Shown here one piece after another: positions 16,299 to 25,922 of a stretch of 64,000 bases of DNA. This DNA comes from Promicromonospora thailandica. Lineage in GTDB: Bacteria > Actinomycetota > Actinomycetes > Actinomycetales > Cellulomonadaceae. The notes below the pieces were generated by a model. That model had not been told where the DNA came from. It did not search any database and saw only the letters and a program-made list of their open reading frames with translations. Position numbers and translations under genes: made by a program. The DNA lies in NCBI RefSeq assembly GCF_024171955.1, contig NZ_JAMTCS010000001.1, positions 434,001-498,000 on the forward strand, written 5' to 3'. Position 1 is the first letter of the stretch, and the number at the start of each line of letters is the position of its first letter.

Positions 16299-17384
16299 TC
16301 AGACGTTGAAGCGGAACTCCACCACGTCGCCGTCCTGCATCACGTAGTCCTTGCCCTCGATGCGCGCCTTGCCCGCGGCCTTCGCGGCCGCGACCGAACC
16401 GGCCTCGACGAGGTCGTCGAACGAGACCACCTCGGCCTTGATGAAGCCGCGCTCGAAGTCCGTGTGGATGACGCCGGCGGCCTGCGGGGCGGTCCAGCCC
16501 TTGCGGATCGTCCAGGCGCGCGCCTCCTTGGGGCCGGCCGTCAGGTAGGTCTGCAGGCCGAGGGTCTCGAAGCCGACCTTGGCGAGCTGGTCCAGCCCGG
16601 ACTCGGCCTGGCCCGTCTCGGCCAGCATCTCTGCGGCCTCCTCGGGTTCGAGCTCGACGAGCTCGGACTCGAACTTGGCGTCGAGGAAGATCGCCTGGGC
16701 GGGGGCGACCACCTTGCGCAGCGCCTCCTGCGACGCGGTGTCGGCCAGGCCCGCGTCATCGGTGTTGAAGACGTAGATGAACGGCTTGGCCGTCATGAGC
16801 TGCAGGCTCGCGATCTCGGCGAGGTCCAGGCCGGCGTCCGCGGCGCCCTGGTAGAGCGTGATGCCCTTGTCGAGGATCTCCTGGGCCTTCTTCGCGGCGG
16901 CATACAGGACGGGGTCGCCGCGCTTGATCTTGACCTCCTTCTCCATCCTCGGGAGCGCCTTCTCGAGGGTCTGGAGGTCGGCCAGGATCAGCTCGGTGGA
17001 GATGGTCTCGATGTCGCCGGGGGCGTCCAGCGATCCGTCGACGCGCACGACGTCCGGGTCGTCGAAGGCTCGCGTGACCTGGCAGATCGCGTCGGCCTCG
17101 CGGATGTTCGCGAGGAACTTGTTGCCCAGGCCCTCACCCTCGGACGCGCCCTTGACGATGCCCGCGATGTCGACGAACGACACCGTGGCGGGCAGGATCC
17201 GCTGGCTGCTGAAGATCTCGGCCAGCTTGTCCAGCCGCTCGTCGGGCAGCGAGACCACGCCGACGTTGGGCTCGATCGTGGCGAACGGGTAGTTCGCCGC
17301 GAGCACCTGGTTGCGGGTCAGCGCGTTGAAGAGGGTGGACTTGCCGACGTTGGGCAGGCCGACGATGCCGATAGTGAGAGCCAC
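16299..17384 (-). CDS. ychF: Redox-regulated ATPase YchF (Obg-family)
   Basis: A 361-residue Obg-like ATPase of exactly the usual length. The P-loop is GLPNVGKST (residues 9-17); SFVDIAGIVKGAS gives the switch/G3 region; the G4 position is FNTDD rather than NKxD, which explains ATP preference over GTP in this family. A helical insertion domain and a C-terminal TGS domain (ARAWTIRKGWTAPQAAG ... VEFRFNV) follow. YchF binds 70S ribosomes and affects stress responses. Start is GTG 17384 (MALTIGIVGLPNVGKS); the frame is open further upstream, but that part is antisense noise over the DinB gene. Confidence 0.95.
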   Translation of the reverse strand: MALTIGIVGLPNVGKSTLFNALTRNQVLAANYPFATIEPNVGVVSLPDERLDKLAEIFSSQRILPATVSFVDIAGIVKGASEGEGLGNKFLANIREADAICQVTRAFDDPDVVRVDGSLDAPGDIETISTELILADLQTLEKALPRMEKEVKIKRGDPVLYAAAKKAQEILDKGITLYQGAADAGLDLAEIASLQLMTAKPFIYVFNTDDAGLADTASQEALRKVVAPAQAIFLDAKFESELVELEPEEAAEMLAETGQAESGLDQLAKVGFETLGLQTYLTAGPKEARAWTIRKGWTAPQAAGVIHTDFERGFIKAEVVSFDDLVEAGSVAAAKAAGKARIEGKDYVMQDGDVVEFRFNV

Positions 17385-17395
17385 GTCGGGCAAGT

Positions 17396-18181
17396 TTACG
17401 TGGGTTGCGCGGTCGGGGCTGCGCCCGCTTCGATGAGGTCCAGGTCGCGGGTGGCGAACTGGTGGTGCTCCCACTCCTCCGAGAGCACCACCCAGACGCA
17501 CTGGGCCGCGACGAACGGCTCCGACTGGTCCATCCAGGGTGGCGGGTCGGCCGGGCTGCCCGCCTGCTCGGGCGTGACGGAGGCCAGGTAGTCGCGCACC
17601 TCTCGCACCCGGCCGCGCCGTACCTCCAGCACCTCCGCGTACGACGGCGACGCGGCCGGGTCGATGCCCAGCGCAGGAGCCTCGTCGGCATACGGCGTGT
17701 GCGGCATCCCTGCGGGCCAGAACACGTCGGTGCGGCGCCCCTGAGCGCCCCACCGCAGCCAGCCGTCGGTGCAGAACACCAGGTGGCGCAGCGTCTGGGC
17801 GAACGACCACTCCTCGTCGACCGAGACGTCCACGGTGCCCTCCGGCATCGCGGCGACACGCTCGTAGGTCGCTTCCCACATGCGCTCGTACGCGTCGAGC
17901 GCCGCCCGGAGCCCGGCGAGCGTGCGGTCCTGGAGCAGCGCCCGCTCGGGGTGCCGCCTGTTGAGCTCGGCCTCCACGAGCGGCGCCACCTCGACCCCGT
18001 TGAGGCGCAGGCCGAAGATGTCGCCGTCGATGTCGGCCCCGGAGAGCTCCACACCCCGCATGCGCACGCCGTTGAGGCGCACCTCGCGGAACGACGCACC
18101 GGTCATGTCGACGTGACGGATGTCTGCACCCGACAGGTCGGCGCCGCTGATCCTGTCCACTCGTCCTTCGATGTGATCCAT
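17396..18181 (-). CDS. DinB-family protein with N-terminal pentapeptide repeats
   Basis: A 261-residue protein. Residues ~12-65 form pentapeptide repeats (A-D/N-L/F-x-x type: ISGADLSGADIRHVDMTGAS), giving a short right-handed beta-helix. The rest is a DinB-like four-helix bundle (EEWSFAQTLRHLVFCTDGWL and EEWEHHQFATRDLD hold the His residues that form the metal site in DinB/YfiT enzymes). Proteins with this fusion are known in actinobacteria as DinB family proteins of unknown activity; some DinB members are thiol-dependent S-transferases. Start ATG 18181 was chosen over 18211; neither has a strong ribosome site. It lies 11 bp upstream of ychF on the same strand, so the two may be co-transcribed. 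Confidence 0.8.
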   Translation of the reverse strand: MDHIEGRVDRISGADLSGADIRHVDMTGASFREVRLNGVRMRGVELSGADIDGDIFGLRLNGVEVAPLVEAELNRRHPERALLQDRTLAGLRAALDAYERMWEATYERVAAMPEGTVDVSVDEEWSFAQTLRHLVFCTDGWLRWGAQGRRTDVFWPAGMPHTPYADEAPALGIDPAASPSYAEVLEVRRGRVREVRDYLASVTPEQAGSPADPPPWMDQSEPFVAAQCVWVVLSEEWEHHQFATRDLDLIEAGAAPTAQPT

Positions 18182-18226
18182 GTCACGGACGGTACGCCGG
18201 ACCACTGACATCGACGCCGCCGCCTG

Positions 18227-19831
18227 TCAGGGGAACGACTGCACCTGCTGGAGCAGCTCCGGCAGCCGCCGGTCGTACACGCGCGCGCCGAACCGGACAC
18301 CGAGGACCAGCATCAGCACGCCGTACAGCAGCCCGCCGACCAGCGTGGCCACGCCCCACAGCACGCCACCCAGGAGCACCGCCGCGATCCCGAGGGCGAG
18401 CACCGGCACGGACAGGCCGAGGGTGACCGCGAACCCGACACCCTGCGACACCATCGTGGCGACCGCCGCGCCCTGCGGGGACTTGAGCGGGCTCTCCCCC
18501 GGCTTGGCCACGGGATAGACGAGACGCGCCGAGACCGCACTGGACACGCCGGTGCTCACGAGCAGCAGGCCGAGGGCGAGGCCGAGCAACGGCAGCAGCA
18601 GGTGCCAGGAGTCGGCCACCCAGACCGTCGCCACCACGGTGAGCGCGGCGACCACCGGGCCCACCAGCAGCATCGGCACGGTCCGACCCCACCGGTCGGC
18701 CCGCCCGTCCACCCCGGCGGCCACGTGCAGCGCGAACGCGGTGTAGTCGTAGCCGATGTCGTTGGAGATGCTGAACCCGAGCAGCCAGGCCACGAAGGGG
18801 CCCGTCGCGAGCAGCATGAAGTAGTTGCCCGTGCTCTGCGTCGCGAAGTAGATGACGACCGGCAGCAGCGGGACCACCGCGATCGAGCCGGAGTACCTGG
18901 GGTCACGGAGCCAGTAGGTCGCCGTCCGCGCGGCGACGCCCCACGTGGGCGAGAACCGCACCAGGCCGAACGCGCCCAGCCCCTTCGCCCGGCCGCCCCC
19001 GCCGTCACCCATGGGCGGGCGCACCAGTGCCCGGCCGAGCGCCCGGTCCCAGACCAGCCAGGCAAGCCCGATCGTGCCGAGCGCGACGGCGAGCCGTCCG
19101 ACCAGGCCGAGCCAGTCGCCGTCGTGCGCCGCACCGGCGAGCGCCCACGCGGCGCCGAACGGTGTCCAGCCGACGACGGCCGCCGCCTGCTGCACCATCG
19201 CGAGGAACGCGTTGCCGTCCTCCGCGGGCCCCACCGAGATCTCGACACCGTTGGTGAGCCAGCCGATGAGTGGGCCGATGAGCACCGCGAGCACGACGGC
19301 CACGATCGCGACGACCTCGCGGTAGCGGCGGGACTCCAGCACCGGCGCGAGCGTCGTGGTGATGGCGCGGGAGCCGATGACGCACGTGGCGACGCCGAGC
19401 ACGGCGCCCACCAGGGCCACCAGGAGCACCCCCGGCTCGACCACCCACGCGAAGGCGGTGCCGAGCGCGAGGAGCACGGTCGCGATGCCGGGCACGGAGA
19501 TCAGGCCCGCCACCGCCAGCCCGGCGACGAGGGTGCGTCGCGGGATCGCGAAGGTCGTGAACCGGTGCGGGTCGAGCGTCGCGTCCACGCCGAAGGCGAA
19601 GATCGGGATCAGCCACCAGCCGAGCACGGTCACGGCACCGCCGAGGGTGACGGCCAGACCGGCCAGCGCCGGGTCCTCGAAGAAGGAGATGGCGGCGACG
19701 GCCACGACCAGGGAGCCGACGATGCCCAGCGCGTAGAGCGACGCCAGGATCAGGCCGATGGTCTGCCACACGCTCTTGCGGAACGTGTTGCCCATCAGAG
19801 TCAGCTTGAGGGTCAGGAACCGCGCAACCAC
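18227..19831 (-). CDS. ABC transporter permease (ABC-2-like, multi-pass)
   Basis: A 534-residue membrane protein with roughly a dozen hydrophobic segments, such as TIGLILASLYALGIVGSLVV, LPLLGLALGLLLVSTGVSSA and VLALGIAAVLLGGVLWGVAT. It starts at GTG 19831 behind GGAGGGG and overlaps the upstream ATPase gene by 19 bases, so the two form one ABC exporter. The family is the large Streptomyces-type transporter permease seen with CcmA-like ATPases; cargo unknown. Further frame upstream of 19831 is antisense noise. The C-terminus is cytoplasmic (RFGARVYDRRLPELLQQ). Confidence 0.82.
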   Translation of the reverse strand: MVARFLTLKLTLMGNTFRKSVWQTIGLILASLYALGIVGSLVVAVAAISFFEDPALAGLAVTLGGAVTVLGWWLIPIFAFGVDATLDPHRFTTFAIPRRTLVAGLAVAGLISVPGIATVLLALGTAFAWVVEPGVLLVALVGAVLGVATCVIGSRAITTTLAPVLESRRYREVVAIVAVVLAVLIGPLIGWLTNGVEISVGPAEDGNAFLAMVQQAAAVVGWTPFGAAWALAGAAHDGDWLGLVGRLAVALGTIGLAWLVWDRALGRALVRPPMGDGGGGRAKGLGAFGLVRFSPTWGVAARTATYWLRDPRYSGSIAVVPLLPVVIYFATQSTGNYFMLLATGPFVAWLLGFSISNDIGYDYTAFALHVAAGVDGRADRWGRTVPMLLVGPVVAALTVVATVWVADSWHLLLPLLGLALGLLLVSTGVSSAVSARLVYPVAKPGESPLKSPQGAAVATMVSQGVGFAVTLGLSVPVLALGIAAVLLGGVLWGVATLVGGLLYGVLMLVLGVRFGARVYDRRLPELLQQVQSFP

Positions 19832-20640
19832 GAGAGCCCCTCCGAGTGCTGACGGCCTCCGACGAGGTCCACGAACCGGTCCTCCAGGCTCTGCTCGCCG
19901 CGCACCTCGTCCACGGTGCCCGCCGCGAGCACGTGCCCGCCGGCCATCACGGCGACGTGGTCGCACATGCGCTGCACGAGGTCCATGACGTGGCTGGAGA
20001 CGATGACCGTGCCCCCGCCCGCCACGTAACCCTTGAGGATGTCGCGGATGTTCGCGGCGCTCACGGGGTCGACGGCCTCGAACGGCTCGTCCAGCACCAG
20101 GGTCCGCGGGGCGTGGATCATCGCGCTGCCCAGCGCGATCTTCTTCGTCATGCCCGCCGAGTAGTCGACCACGAACGTGTCCGCGTCAGCCGTGAGGTCG
20201 AACGCCTGGAGCAGGTCGGCCGTGCGCTCGACGACGGTCGCCTTGTCCATCCCGCGCAGCATCCCGGCGTAGGTGAGCAGCTGGCGGCCCGTGAGCCTGT
20301 CGAACAGACGCACGCCGTCGGGCAGGATGCCGAGCGTGGCCTTGGCCTCGTCGGGGTGCGCCCACAGGTCCACACCGTGCACCGACGCGCCGCCGAAGTC
20401 AGGGCGCAGCAGCCCGGTCGCCATCGAGAGCATGGTGGTCTTGCCCGCCCCGTTGGGACCCACCAGGCCGTAGAACGAGCCCGCCGGCACGTCGAGGTCG
20501 ACGCCGGAGACGGCGATCTTCTGGCCGAACCGCTTCCACAGGCCGCGCACGCTGAGCGCGGCGGACGGGTCGAACGGGGGCGGTTCCGGGGCTCCCTGGG
20601 GTCCGCCGCCCCCAGGGTTCGGGTGGGCTGGGGTCGTCAT
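19813..20640 (-). CDS. ABC transporter ATP-binding protein (CcmA/DrrA-like)
   Basis: A 275-residue ABC ATPase: Walker [10 protein letters not shown] (residues 61-69), Q-loop LGILPDGVRLFDR, signature VDYSAGMTKKIALG, Walker B TLVLDEPFEAVD and H-loop VIVSSHVMD. The Pro/Gly-rich N-terminal 25 residues are an extension. The signature is SAGMT instead of LSGGQ, a common variant in actinobacterial export ATPases. It overlaps the permease gene and should energise it. No ribosome site is visible before ATG 20640, so the transcript may be leaderless. Divergent from rmuC across ~180 bp. Confidence 0.9.
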   Translation of the reverse strand: MTTPAHPNPGGGGPQGAPEPPPFDPSAALSVRGLWKRFGQKIAVSGVDLDVPAGSFYGLVGPNGAGKTTMLSMATGLLRPDFGGASVHGVDLWAHPDEAKATLGILPDGVRLFDRLTGRQLLTYAGMLRGMDKATVVERTADLLQAFDLTADADTFVVDYSAGMTKKIALGSAMIHAPRTLVLDEPFEAVDPVSAANIRDILKGYVAGGGTVIVSSHVMDLVQRMCDHVAVMAGGHVLAAGTVDEVRGEQSLEDRFVDLVGGRQHSEGLSWLRGS

Positions 20641-20819
20641 GACACACAACGTATCGGTGACGTCCGACACCGCGGATCCGACGCGGGGATGAGTACCGGA
20701 GGAAAACGGGGTCCACCTGTGGTCGGAGGTCGGCGCCGCCGGCTCGCGGACCGCACGAATCAGACCGTGCGGGGTGTCGTCGTGCCGGAGTGTCGGTGGC
20801 TCGTGGCAGCCTGTCGCCC

Positions 20820-22319
20820 ATGGACATCGTCGCGACGATTCTGCTGATCCTCGGCGCCCTCCTGGTGGGCGCGCTGCTGGGATGGCTCGGGCATGCGCAG
20901 CGCATCGCCCCCGCCCAGCGCGCCACCGACCTGGAGACGGCGCGCCTGCGCGCCCAGGCCGAGTCGGCCGAGCAGCAGATCGCGGCAGCGCAGGACCGGG
21001 CGGACGAGCTGGTGGCCGCGGCGCGCGAGCGGGCCGCCGAGCAGATCGCCGCCGCGCGGACCGAGCAGGAGAACGCCCGGCGGCAGTTCCAGGCGCTCGC
21101 CGGAGACGCACTGGACGCCAACAGCAAGCGGTTCCTGGAGCTGGCGGAGGAGCGGCTCAAGCGCTCGACCTCGGACGGCGTGCAGGCGCTGGCCCAGCGT
21201 GAGGCGGCCGTGAAGTCCCTGGTGGACCCGCTGACCAAGGCCGTGGAGCAGGTCCGTACGGAGGTGCTCCAGGCCGAGAAGGCGCGCATCGAGGGTCAGG
21301 GCGCGCTCGTGGAGCAGATGCGCAACGTGGCCGAGGTGTCGGCGGAGCTGCGCAACGGCACCGCCGACCTGGTCACCGCGCTGCGGTCGTCGCAGACCCG
21401 CGGTGCGTGGGGGGAGCTCCAGCTCCGCAAGGTCGTCGAGTCGGCGGGCATGATCAACCGCGTCGACTTCACCGAGCAGGCGCAGGTGACGAACGAGGAC
21501 GGCACGCTCCGCCCGGACATGGTCATCAACCTCGCCGGCGGCAAGCGCGTGGTCGTCGACTCCAAGGTGGCGTTCATCGGCTTCCTGGAGGCCCAGCAGT
21601 CCGACGACGCCGCGTACCGCGAGCAGCGGCTGGACGCGCACGTGCGCCACATGCGCAAGCACGTGGACGACCTCGCCGGCAAGAAGTACTGGAACCAGTT
21701 CGAGCCGGCGCCTGAGTTCGTGGTCATGTTCGTGCCCGCGGAGGCGTTCCTGTCGGCGTCTCTCGAGCGCGCCCCGGAGCTGCTGGAGTACGCGGCGCAG
21801 AAGAACGTCATCATCGCGACACCCACCACGATGCTGGCCCTGCTCCGCACCGTGGCGTACGCGTGGCGGCAGGAGTCGCTCGCGGAGAACGCGCAGAAGG
21901 TGCTCAGCGTCGGCAAGGAGCTGTACGCGCGGCTCGTCACCATGACGGGCCACGTCACCCGGACCGGCCGGGCGCTGGAGACCGCGACGAAGAGCTACAA
22001 CCAGATGATCGGCTCGCTGGAGCGCAACGTGCTGACGTCGGCCCGGCGCATGGTCGAGCTGGACGTGGTCGACGAGCGGGACGCCGTCGAGGAGCTCAAG
22101 GGCGTCGAGGAGGTGCCCCGCCCGATCACGAAGCCGGAGCTGCTCGCCGCGGACGAGGGCGGCATCGTCGCGATCGACCGCGCCCAGGAGGCCGAGGGGA
22201 TCCTGGTCCAGGAGCTGGAGGTCACGGCGCTGGCGGTGACCGACAAGCGCGCCCTGGAGGCGGTCGAGAAGGCCGCGGCCGACGGCAAGGACTCCCCTGC
22301 CGTCGACCAGGCCGGCTGA
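20820..22319 (+). CDS. rmuC: DNA recombination protein RmuC
   Basis: A 499-residue protein with one N-terminal membrane anchor (IVATILLILGALLVGALLGW), a long Ala/Glu/Arg-rich coiled coil (about 30-160) and the RmuC nuclease-like core (about 180-420; RGAWGELQLRKVVESAGM, MVINLAGGKRVVVDSKVAF, NVIIATPTTMLALLRTVAYA). RmuC limits inversions at short inverted repeats and belongs to the PD-(D/E)xK-related group; the VDSKV motif fits the active-site lysine. A Glu-rich C-terminal tail (420-499) is less conserved. Start ATG 20820 is placed just before the membrane anchor. Confidence 0.92.
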   Translation: MDIVATILLILGALLVGALLGWLGHAQRIAPAQRATDLETARLRAQAESAEQQIAAAQDRADELVAAARERAAEQIAAARTEQENARRQFQALAGDALDANSKRFLELAEERLKRSTSDGVQALAQREAAVKSLVDPLTKAVEQVRTEVLQAEKARIEGQGALVEQMRNVAEVSAELRNGTADLVTALRSSQTRGAWGELQLRKVVESAGMINRVDFTEQAQVTNEDGTLRPDMVINLAGGKRVVVDSKVAFIGFLEAQQSDDAAYREQRLDAHVRHMRKHVDDLAGKKYWNQFEPAPEFVVMFVPAEAFLSASLERAPELLEYAAQKNVIIATPTTMLALLRTVAYAWRQESLAENAQKVLSVGKELYARLVTMTGHVTRTGRALETATKSYNQMIGSLERNVLTSARRMVELDVVDERDAVEELKGVEEVPRPITKPELLAADEGGIVAIDRAQEAEGILVQELEVTALAVTDKRALEAVEKAAADGKDSPAVDQAG

Positions 22320-22321
22320 CC

Positions 22322-23359
22322 TCAGACCTGCGGAAGCTCCTTGCGGGCCTCGCGGCGGGGGCGCTTGGTCTCCTCGCCCGCGGCCTTGAGGCCGGCGCGC
22401 AGCTCGCGCGGCAGCGAGAACATCAGGTCCTCGGTGGCGGTGCGCACCTCCTCGACGGAGCCGAAGCCGTGGTCGGCGAGGTGCGAGACGACGTCCTGCA
22501 CCAGGATCTCCGGCACCGACGCGCCGGAGGTGACGCCGACCGTCGTCGCGCCCTCGAGCCACTCGTCCTTGATCTCGGCCTTCCGGTCCACGCGGTAGGA
22601 CGCGCGGGCGCCCGACTGCAGGGCGACCTCGACGAGCCGCACCGAGTTGGACGAGTTCGCGGAACCGACCACGATCACGACGTCGCACTCCGGCGCGAGC
22701 TTCTTCACCGCGACCTGGCGGTTCTGGGTGGCGTAGCAGATGTCGTCGCTCGGCGGGTCCTGCAGCGACGGGAACCGCTCGCGCAGGCGCCGCACCGTCT
22801 CCATGGTCTCGTCCACCGAGAGCGTGGTCTGCGAGATCCACACGACCTTCGCCGGGTCGCGGACGACCACCTGGTCCACCTCGTCGGGCGAGTTCACCAC
22901 CTGCACGTGCTCGGGCGCCTCACCCGCGGTGCCCTCGACCTCCTCGTGACCGGTGTGCCCGATCAGCAGGATGTCGTAGTCGTCCTTCGCGAACCGGACG
23001 GCCTCCTTGTGCACCTTGGTGACCAGGGGGCAGGTCGCGTCGATGGTCTCCAGGCTGCGTGCCTCGGCCGAGGCGCGCACGGCCGGCGAGACGCCGTGGG
23101 CGGAGAACACCAGGCGTGCGCCCTCCGGCACCTCGTCGGTCTCGTTCACGAAGATCGCGCCGCGCTCGCGCAGCGTCTCGACGACGTGCTTGTTGTGGAC
23201 GATCTCCTTGCGCACGTACACGGGGGTGCCGTAGGTCTCCAGGGCCTTCTCGACGGCGACCACCGCACGGTCCACGCCGGCGCAGTAGCCGCGCGGGGCG
23301 GCCAGCAGGACACGCTTGGTTGTGGTCTCAGCAGGACGCTCAGGGCTCGTGACGCTCAC
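22322..23359 (-). CDS. ispH: 4-hydroxy-3-methylbut-2-enyl diphosphate reductase
   Basis: A 345-residue IspH (LytB), last step of the MEP isoprenoid pathway: HMBPP to IPP and DMAPP. The three Cys ligands of the 4Fe-4S cluster are visible in [23 protein letters not shown] and [11 protein letters not shown]. Substrate-contact residues sit in the [25 protein letters not shown] and [10 protein letters not shown] motifs. The first ~18 residues and a Lys/Arg-rich tail ([14 protein letters not shown]) are extensions. Start is GTG 23359. It is divergent from xseA across 64 bp, a common arrangement in Micrococcales, and converges on rmuC with a 2-bp gap. Confidence 0.96.
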   Translation of the reverse strand: MSVTSPERPAETTTKRVLLAAPRGYCAGVDRAVVAVEKALETYGTPVYVRKEIVHNKHVVETLRERGAIFVNETDEVPEGARLVFSAHGVSPAVRASAEARSLETIDATCPLVTKVHKEAVRFAKDDYDILLIGHTGHEEVEGTAGEAPEHVQVVNSPDEVDQVVVRDPAKVVWISQTTLSVDETMETVRRLRERFPSLQDPPSDDICYATQNRQVAVKKLAPECDVVIVVGSANSSNSVRLVEVALQSGARASYRVDRKAEIKDEWLEGATTVGVTSGASVPEILVQDVVSHLADHGFGSVEEVRTATEDLMFSLPRELRAGLKAAGEETKRPRREARKELPQV

Positions 23360-23423
23360 ACCGGCCAGTCTAGGGGCGGTGTGCGGAGGCCTTGTGTCGG
23401 TGGTGGGTGGCAGGGTTGGACAC

Positions 23424-24713
23424 GTGACGGACTCCACCCAGCGGCCCCTGCCCACCGAGCTGCCCGAGAAGGCGCTCGACACCACCCCCACCAGCCCCTG
23501 GCCCGTCCGCGTGCTCTCCGAGAAGATCCGGGGCTACATCGACCGGATGCCGCCGGTCTGGGTCGAGGGCCAGGTCGTGCAGTTCAACGAGCGGCCCGGC
23601 TCCGGCATGCAGTGGCTCACGCTCCGGGACACCGAGGCCGACGCGTCGCTGCCTGTGACGATCTTCTCGCGCGTGCTGGCGATGCTGCCGCAGCCGCCCG
23701 CCGAGGGTGACCACGTCGTCGTCCACGCGAAGCCCGTGTTCTGGACCAAGCGCGGCACGCTGCAGATGCAGGCGAACCAGATCAAGGCGGTCGGCGTGGG
23801 CGAGCTGCTGGCCCGGATCGAGGCGCTGAAGAAGGTGCTGGCGGCCGAGGGCCTGTTCGACCTGTCGCGCAAGCAGCGGCTGCCCTTCCTGCCCGCGGTC
23901 GTCGGCCTGGTGTGCGGCCGCGAGTCCAAGGCGGAGCACGACGTCGTCGTCAACGCGCGCGCCCGCTGGCCGCAGGTGCGGTTCGAGATCCGTGAGGTCG
24001 CCGTCCAGGGCGTGAACGCCGTGCGTGAGGTGTCCGCGGCGATCGCCGAGCTGGACCGGGACCCGGCCGTGGACGTCATCGTCGTGGCCCGCGGCGGCGG
24101 CTCGGTCGAGGACCTGCTGCCGTTCAGCAACGAGTCGCTGGTCCGCGCCGTCGCGCAGGCCCGTACGCCGCTCGTCAGCGCGATCGGGCACGAGACGGAC
24201 GCGCCGCTGCTCGACCTCGTCGCCGACTACCGGGCCTCGACCCCGACCGACGCGGCCAAGCGGATCGTGCCCGACGTCTCCGAGGAGCGGCTGCGCCTCA
24301 CGCAGGCACGGGGCCGCATGCGCGGCGCGGTCGCGGCCATGCTGGACCGCGAGCAGCGCGGGCTCGACGGTGTCCGCTCCCGCCCCGTGCTGGCCGCGCC
24401 GCAGACGATGCTGGAGGCGCGCGAGCGCGACGTCGTGCAGGCACTCCGGCACAGCCGACATGCGCTCAACGCGCTCCTGCTGCACGCGAGCGGTGAGATC
24501 GGCAGGCTCGGCGCGCAGGTCAGAGCCCTGTCGCCGGCCTCGACCCTGGAGCGCGGCTACGCCGTCGTCCAGCGTGCGGACGGCCACGTGGTCCGCCGGC
24601 CCGACGACGTGGCGACCGGCGCCGACGTGCACGTCCGCCTGGCCGAGGGCGCACTGGAGGCCACGGTCACCGGGACGCGCTCGTCACGCCGCGCGGTAGA
24701 GGACAACACCTGA
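23424..24713 (+). CDS. xseA: Exodeoxyribonuclease VII large subunit
   Basis: A 429-residue XseA. The N-terminal OB-fold (about 20-120: [26 protein letters not shown]) binds single-stranded DNA; the catalytic core (about 130-330) includes [36 protein letters not shown] and [13 protein letters not shown], the conserved D/R/H/T active-site region. A coiled-coil and C-terminal [14 protein letters not shown] motif complete the fold. With XseB it degrades ssDNA from both ends. Start GTG 23424. Oddly, xseB is not next to it but ~5.5 kb downstream. Confidence 0.96.
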   Translation: MTDSTQRPLPTELPEKALDTTPTSPWPVRVLSEKIRGYIDRMPPVWVEGQVVQFNERPGSGMQWLTLRDTEADASLPVTIFSRVLAMLPQPPAEGDHVVVHAKPVFWTKRGTLQMQANQIKAVGVGELLARIEALKKVLAAEGLFDLSRKQRLPFLPAVVGLVCGRESKAEHDVVVNARARWPQVRFEIREVAVQGVNAVREVSAAIAELDRDPAVDVIVVARGGGSVEDLLPFSNESLVRAVAQARTPLVSAIGHETDAPLLDLVADYRASTPTDAAKRIVPDVSEERLRLTQARGRMRGAVAAMLDREQRGLDGVRSRPVLAAPQTMLEARERDVVQALRHSRHALNALLLHASGEIGRLGAQVRALSPASTLERGYAVVQRADGHVVRRPDDVATGADVHVRLAEGALEATVTGTRSSRRAVEDNT

Positions 24714-24739
24714 CCGCTACACCCGGCACAGTGGGTGTC

Positions 24740-25882
24740 ATGACCGAGAACAGCACCCTCGTACCGTTCCGCATCGACGTGCCGCAGGCCGACCTCGACG
24801 ACCTGCGGGACCGGCTCGCACGCACGCGCCGGCCGGCCCCCGTCCCGGGCCGGGACGACCGCACGGACTTCAGCCGCGGGATCCCGCAGGCGTACCTGAC
24901 CGAGCTCGCGGAGTACTGGCGCGACGGCTTCGACTGGCGCGCCCAGGAGGCGCGGCTCAACGAGCACGAGCAGTTCACGACGGTCGTGGACGGGCAGACG
25001 TTTCACGTGGTGCACGTCCGCTCGGCCGACCCGCAGGCCACCCCGCTGATCCTCTGCCACGGCTGGCCGGGATCGTTCGTGGAGTACCAGCGGCTGATCC
25101 CGCTGCTGACCGACCGGTTCCACCTCGTCATCCCGTCGCTGCCCGGCTTCGGGTTCTCGACGCCGCTGTCCGGCACCGGGTGGGAGCTCGCGCGGACCAC
25201 CGCCGCCTACGCCGAGATCATGACCCGGCTCGGGTACGAGCGGTTCGGGGCGCACGGCACCGACATCGGCGCGGGCGCCGCCGGCCGGCTCGCGGCGCTG
25301 TACCCGGAGCGCGTCGTCGGCACCCACACCGGTGGCGACGGCCGGATGCTCGGCATGGTCGGCGACAAGTTCCCCTACCCCGAGGGCCTGTCCGACGACG
25401 AGATCGCCCAGATCGAGGCGATCCGCACCGCCGACCGGGCCGAGCGCGGCTACTTCGAGATGCAGAACCACCGCCCCGACACCATCGCCGCGGCCCTGGC
25501 CGACTCCCCCGTCGGCCAGCTCGCCTGGATCGCCGAGAAGTTCCAGACCTGGACCAATGGCGCCCACGCCACCCCCGACGACGCCGTCGACCGCGACCAG
25601 CTCCTGACCGACGTCAGCCTGTACTGGTTCACCAACAGCGGCGCGTCGAGCGCGCAGTTCTACTACGAGTCCGAGCACTCGGGGCTCGACTGGGTGGCGC
25701 CCTCCGGCGTGCCCGCCGCCTGGGTCCTCTTCGACACCCACCCGCTGGCGCGCCGCGCGCTGGATCCCTGGAACGCGGTGAGCCACTGGACCGAGTTCAC
25801 CGAGGGCGGGCACTTCCCGGCGATGGAGGAACCCGAGCTGCTCGCGGGAGACATCCGCGACTTCTTCGACACCCTCGCCTGA
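24740..25882 (+). CDS. Epoxide hydrolase family protein (EHN domain, alpha/beta hydrolase)
   Basis: A 380-residue protein with the epoxide hydrolase N-terminal domain (FRIDVPQADLDDLRDRLART) and an alpha/beta hydrolase core. The oxyanion motif is LCHGWPGSFVEY, the nucleophile elbow is AHGTDIGAGAAG with Asp (~175), and the base His is in GGHFPAMEEPE; ring-opening Tyr candidates are in the cap (QFYYESEH). This matches JHEH/microsomal-type hydrolases that turn epoxides into diols. It starts at ATG 24740, 26 bp after xseA, in the segment that separates xseA from xseB. Natural substrate unknown. Confidence 0.9.
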   Translation: MTENSTLVPFRIDVPQADLDDLRDRLARTRRPAPVPGRDDRTDFSRGIPQAYLTELAEYWRDGFDWRAQEARLNEHEQFTTVVDGQTFHVVHVRSADPQATPLILCHGWPGSFVEYQRLIPLLTDRFHLVIPSLPGFGFSTPLSGTGWELARTTAAYAEIMTRLGYERFGAHGTDIGAGAAGRLAALYPERVVGTHTGGDGRMLGMVGDKFPYPEGLSDDEIAQIEAIRTADRAERGYFEMQNHRPDTIAAALADSPVGQLAWIAEKFQTWTNGAHATPDDAVDRDQLLTDVSLYWFTNSGASSAQFYYESEHSGLDWVAPSGVPAAWVLFDTHPLARRALDPWNAVSHWTEFTEGGHFPAMEEPELLAGDIRDFFDTLA

Positions 25883-25922
25883 GGGTCCGCGCGAGATCTG
25901 GCCCTGCGCCGCTGGCTGCGCG

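Noticed and set aside
18602-19852. A 416-codon plus-strand frame opposite the ABC permease
   Set aside because: Extremely rich in His, Arg, Glu and Gln with no domain; typical antisense of hydrophobic membrane-helix codons.
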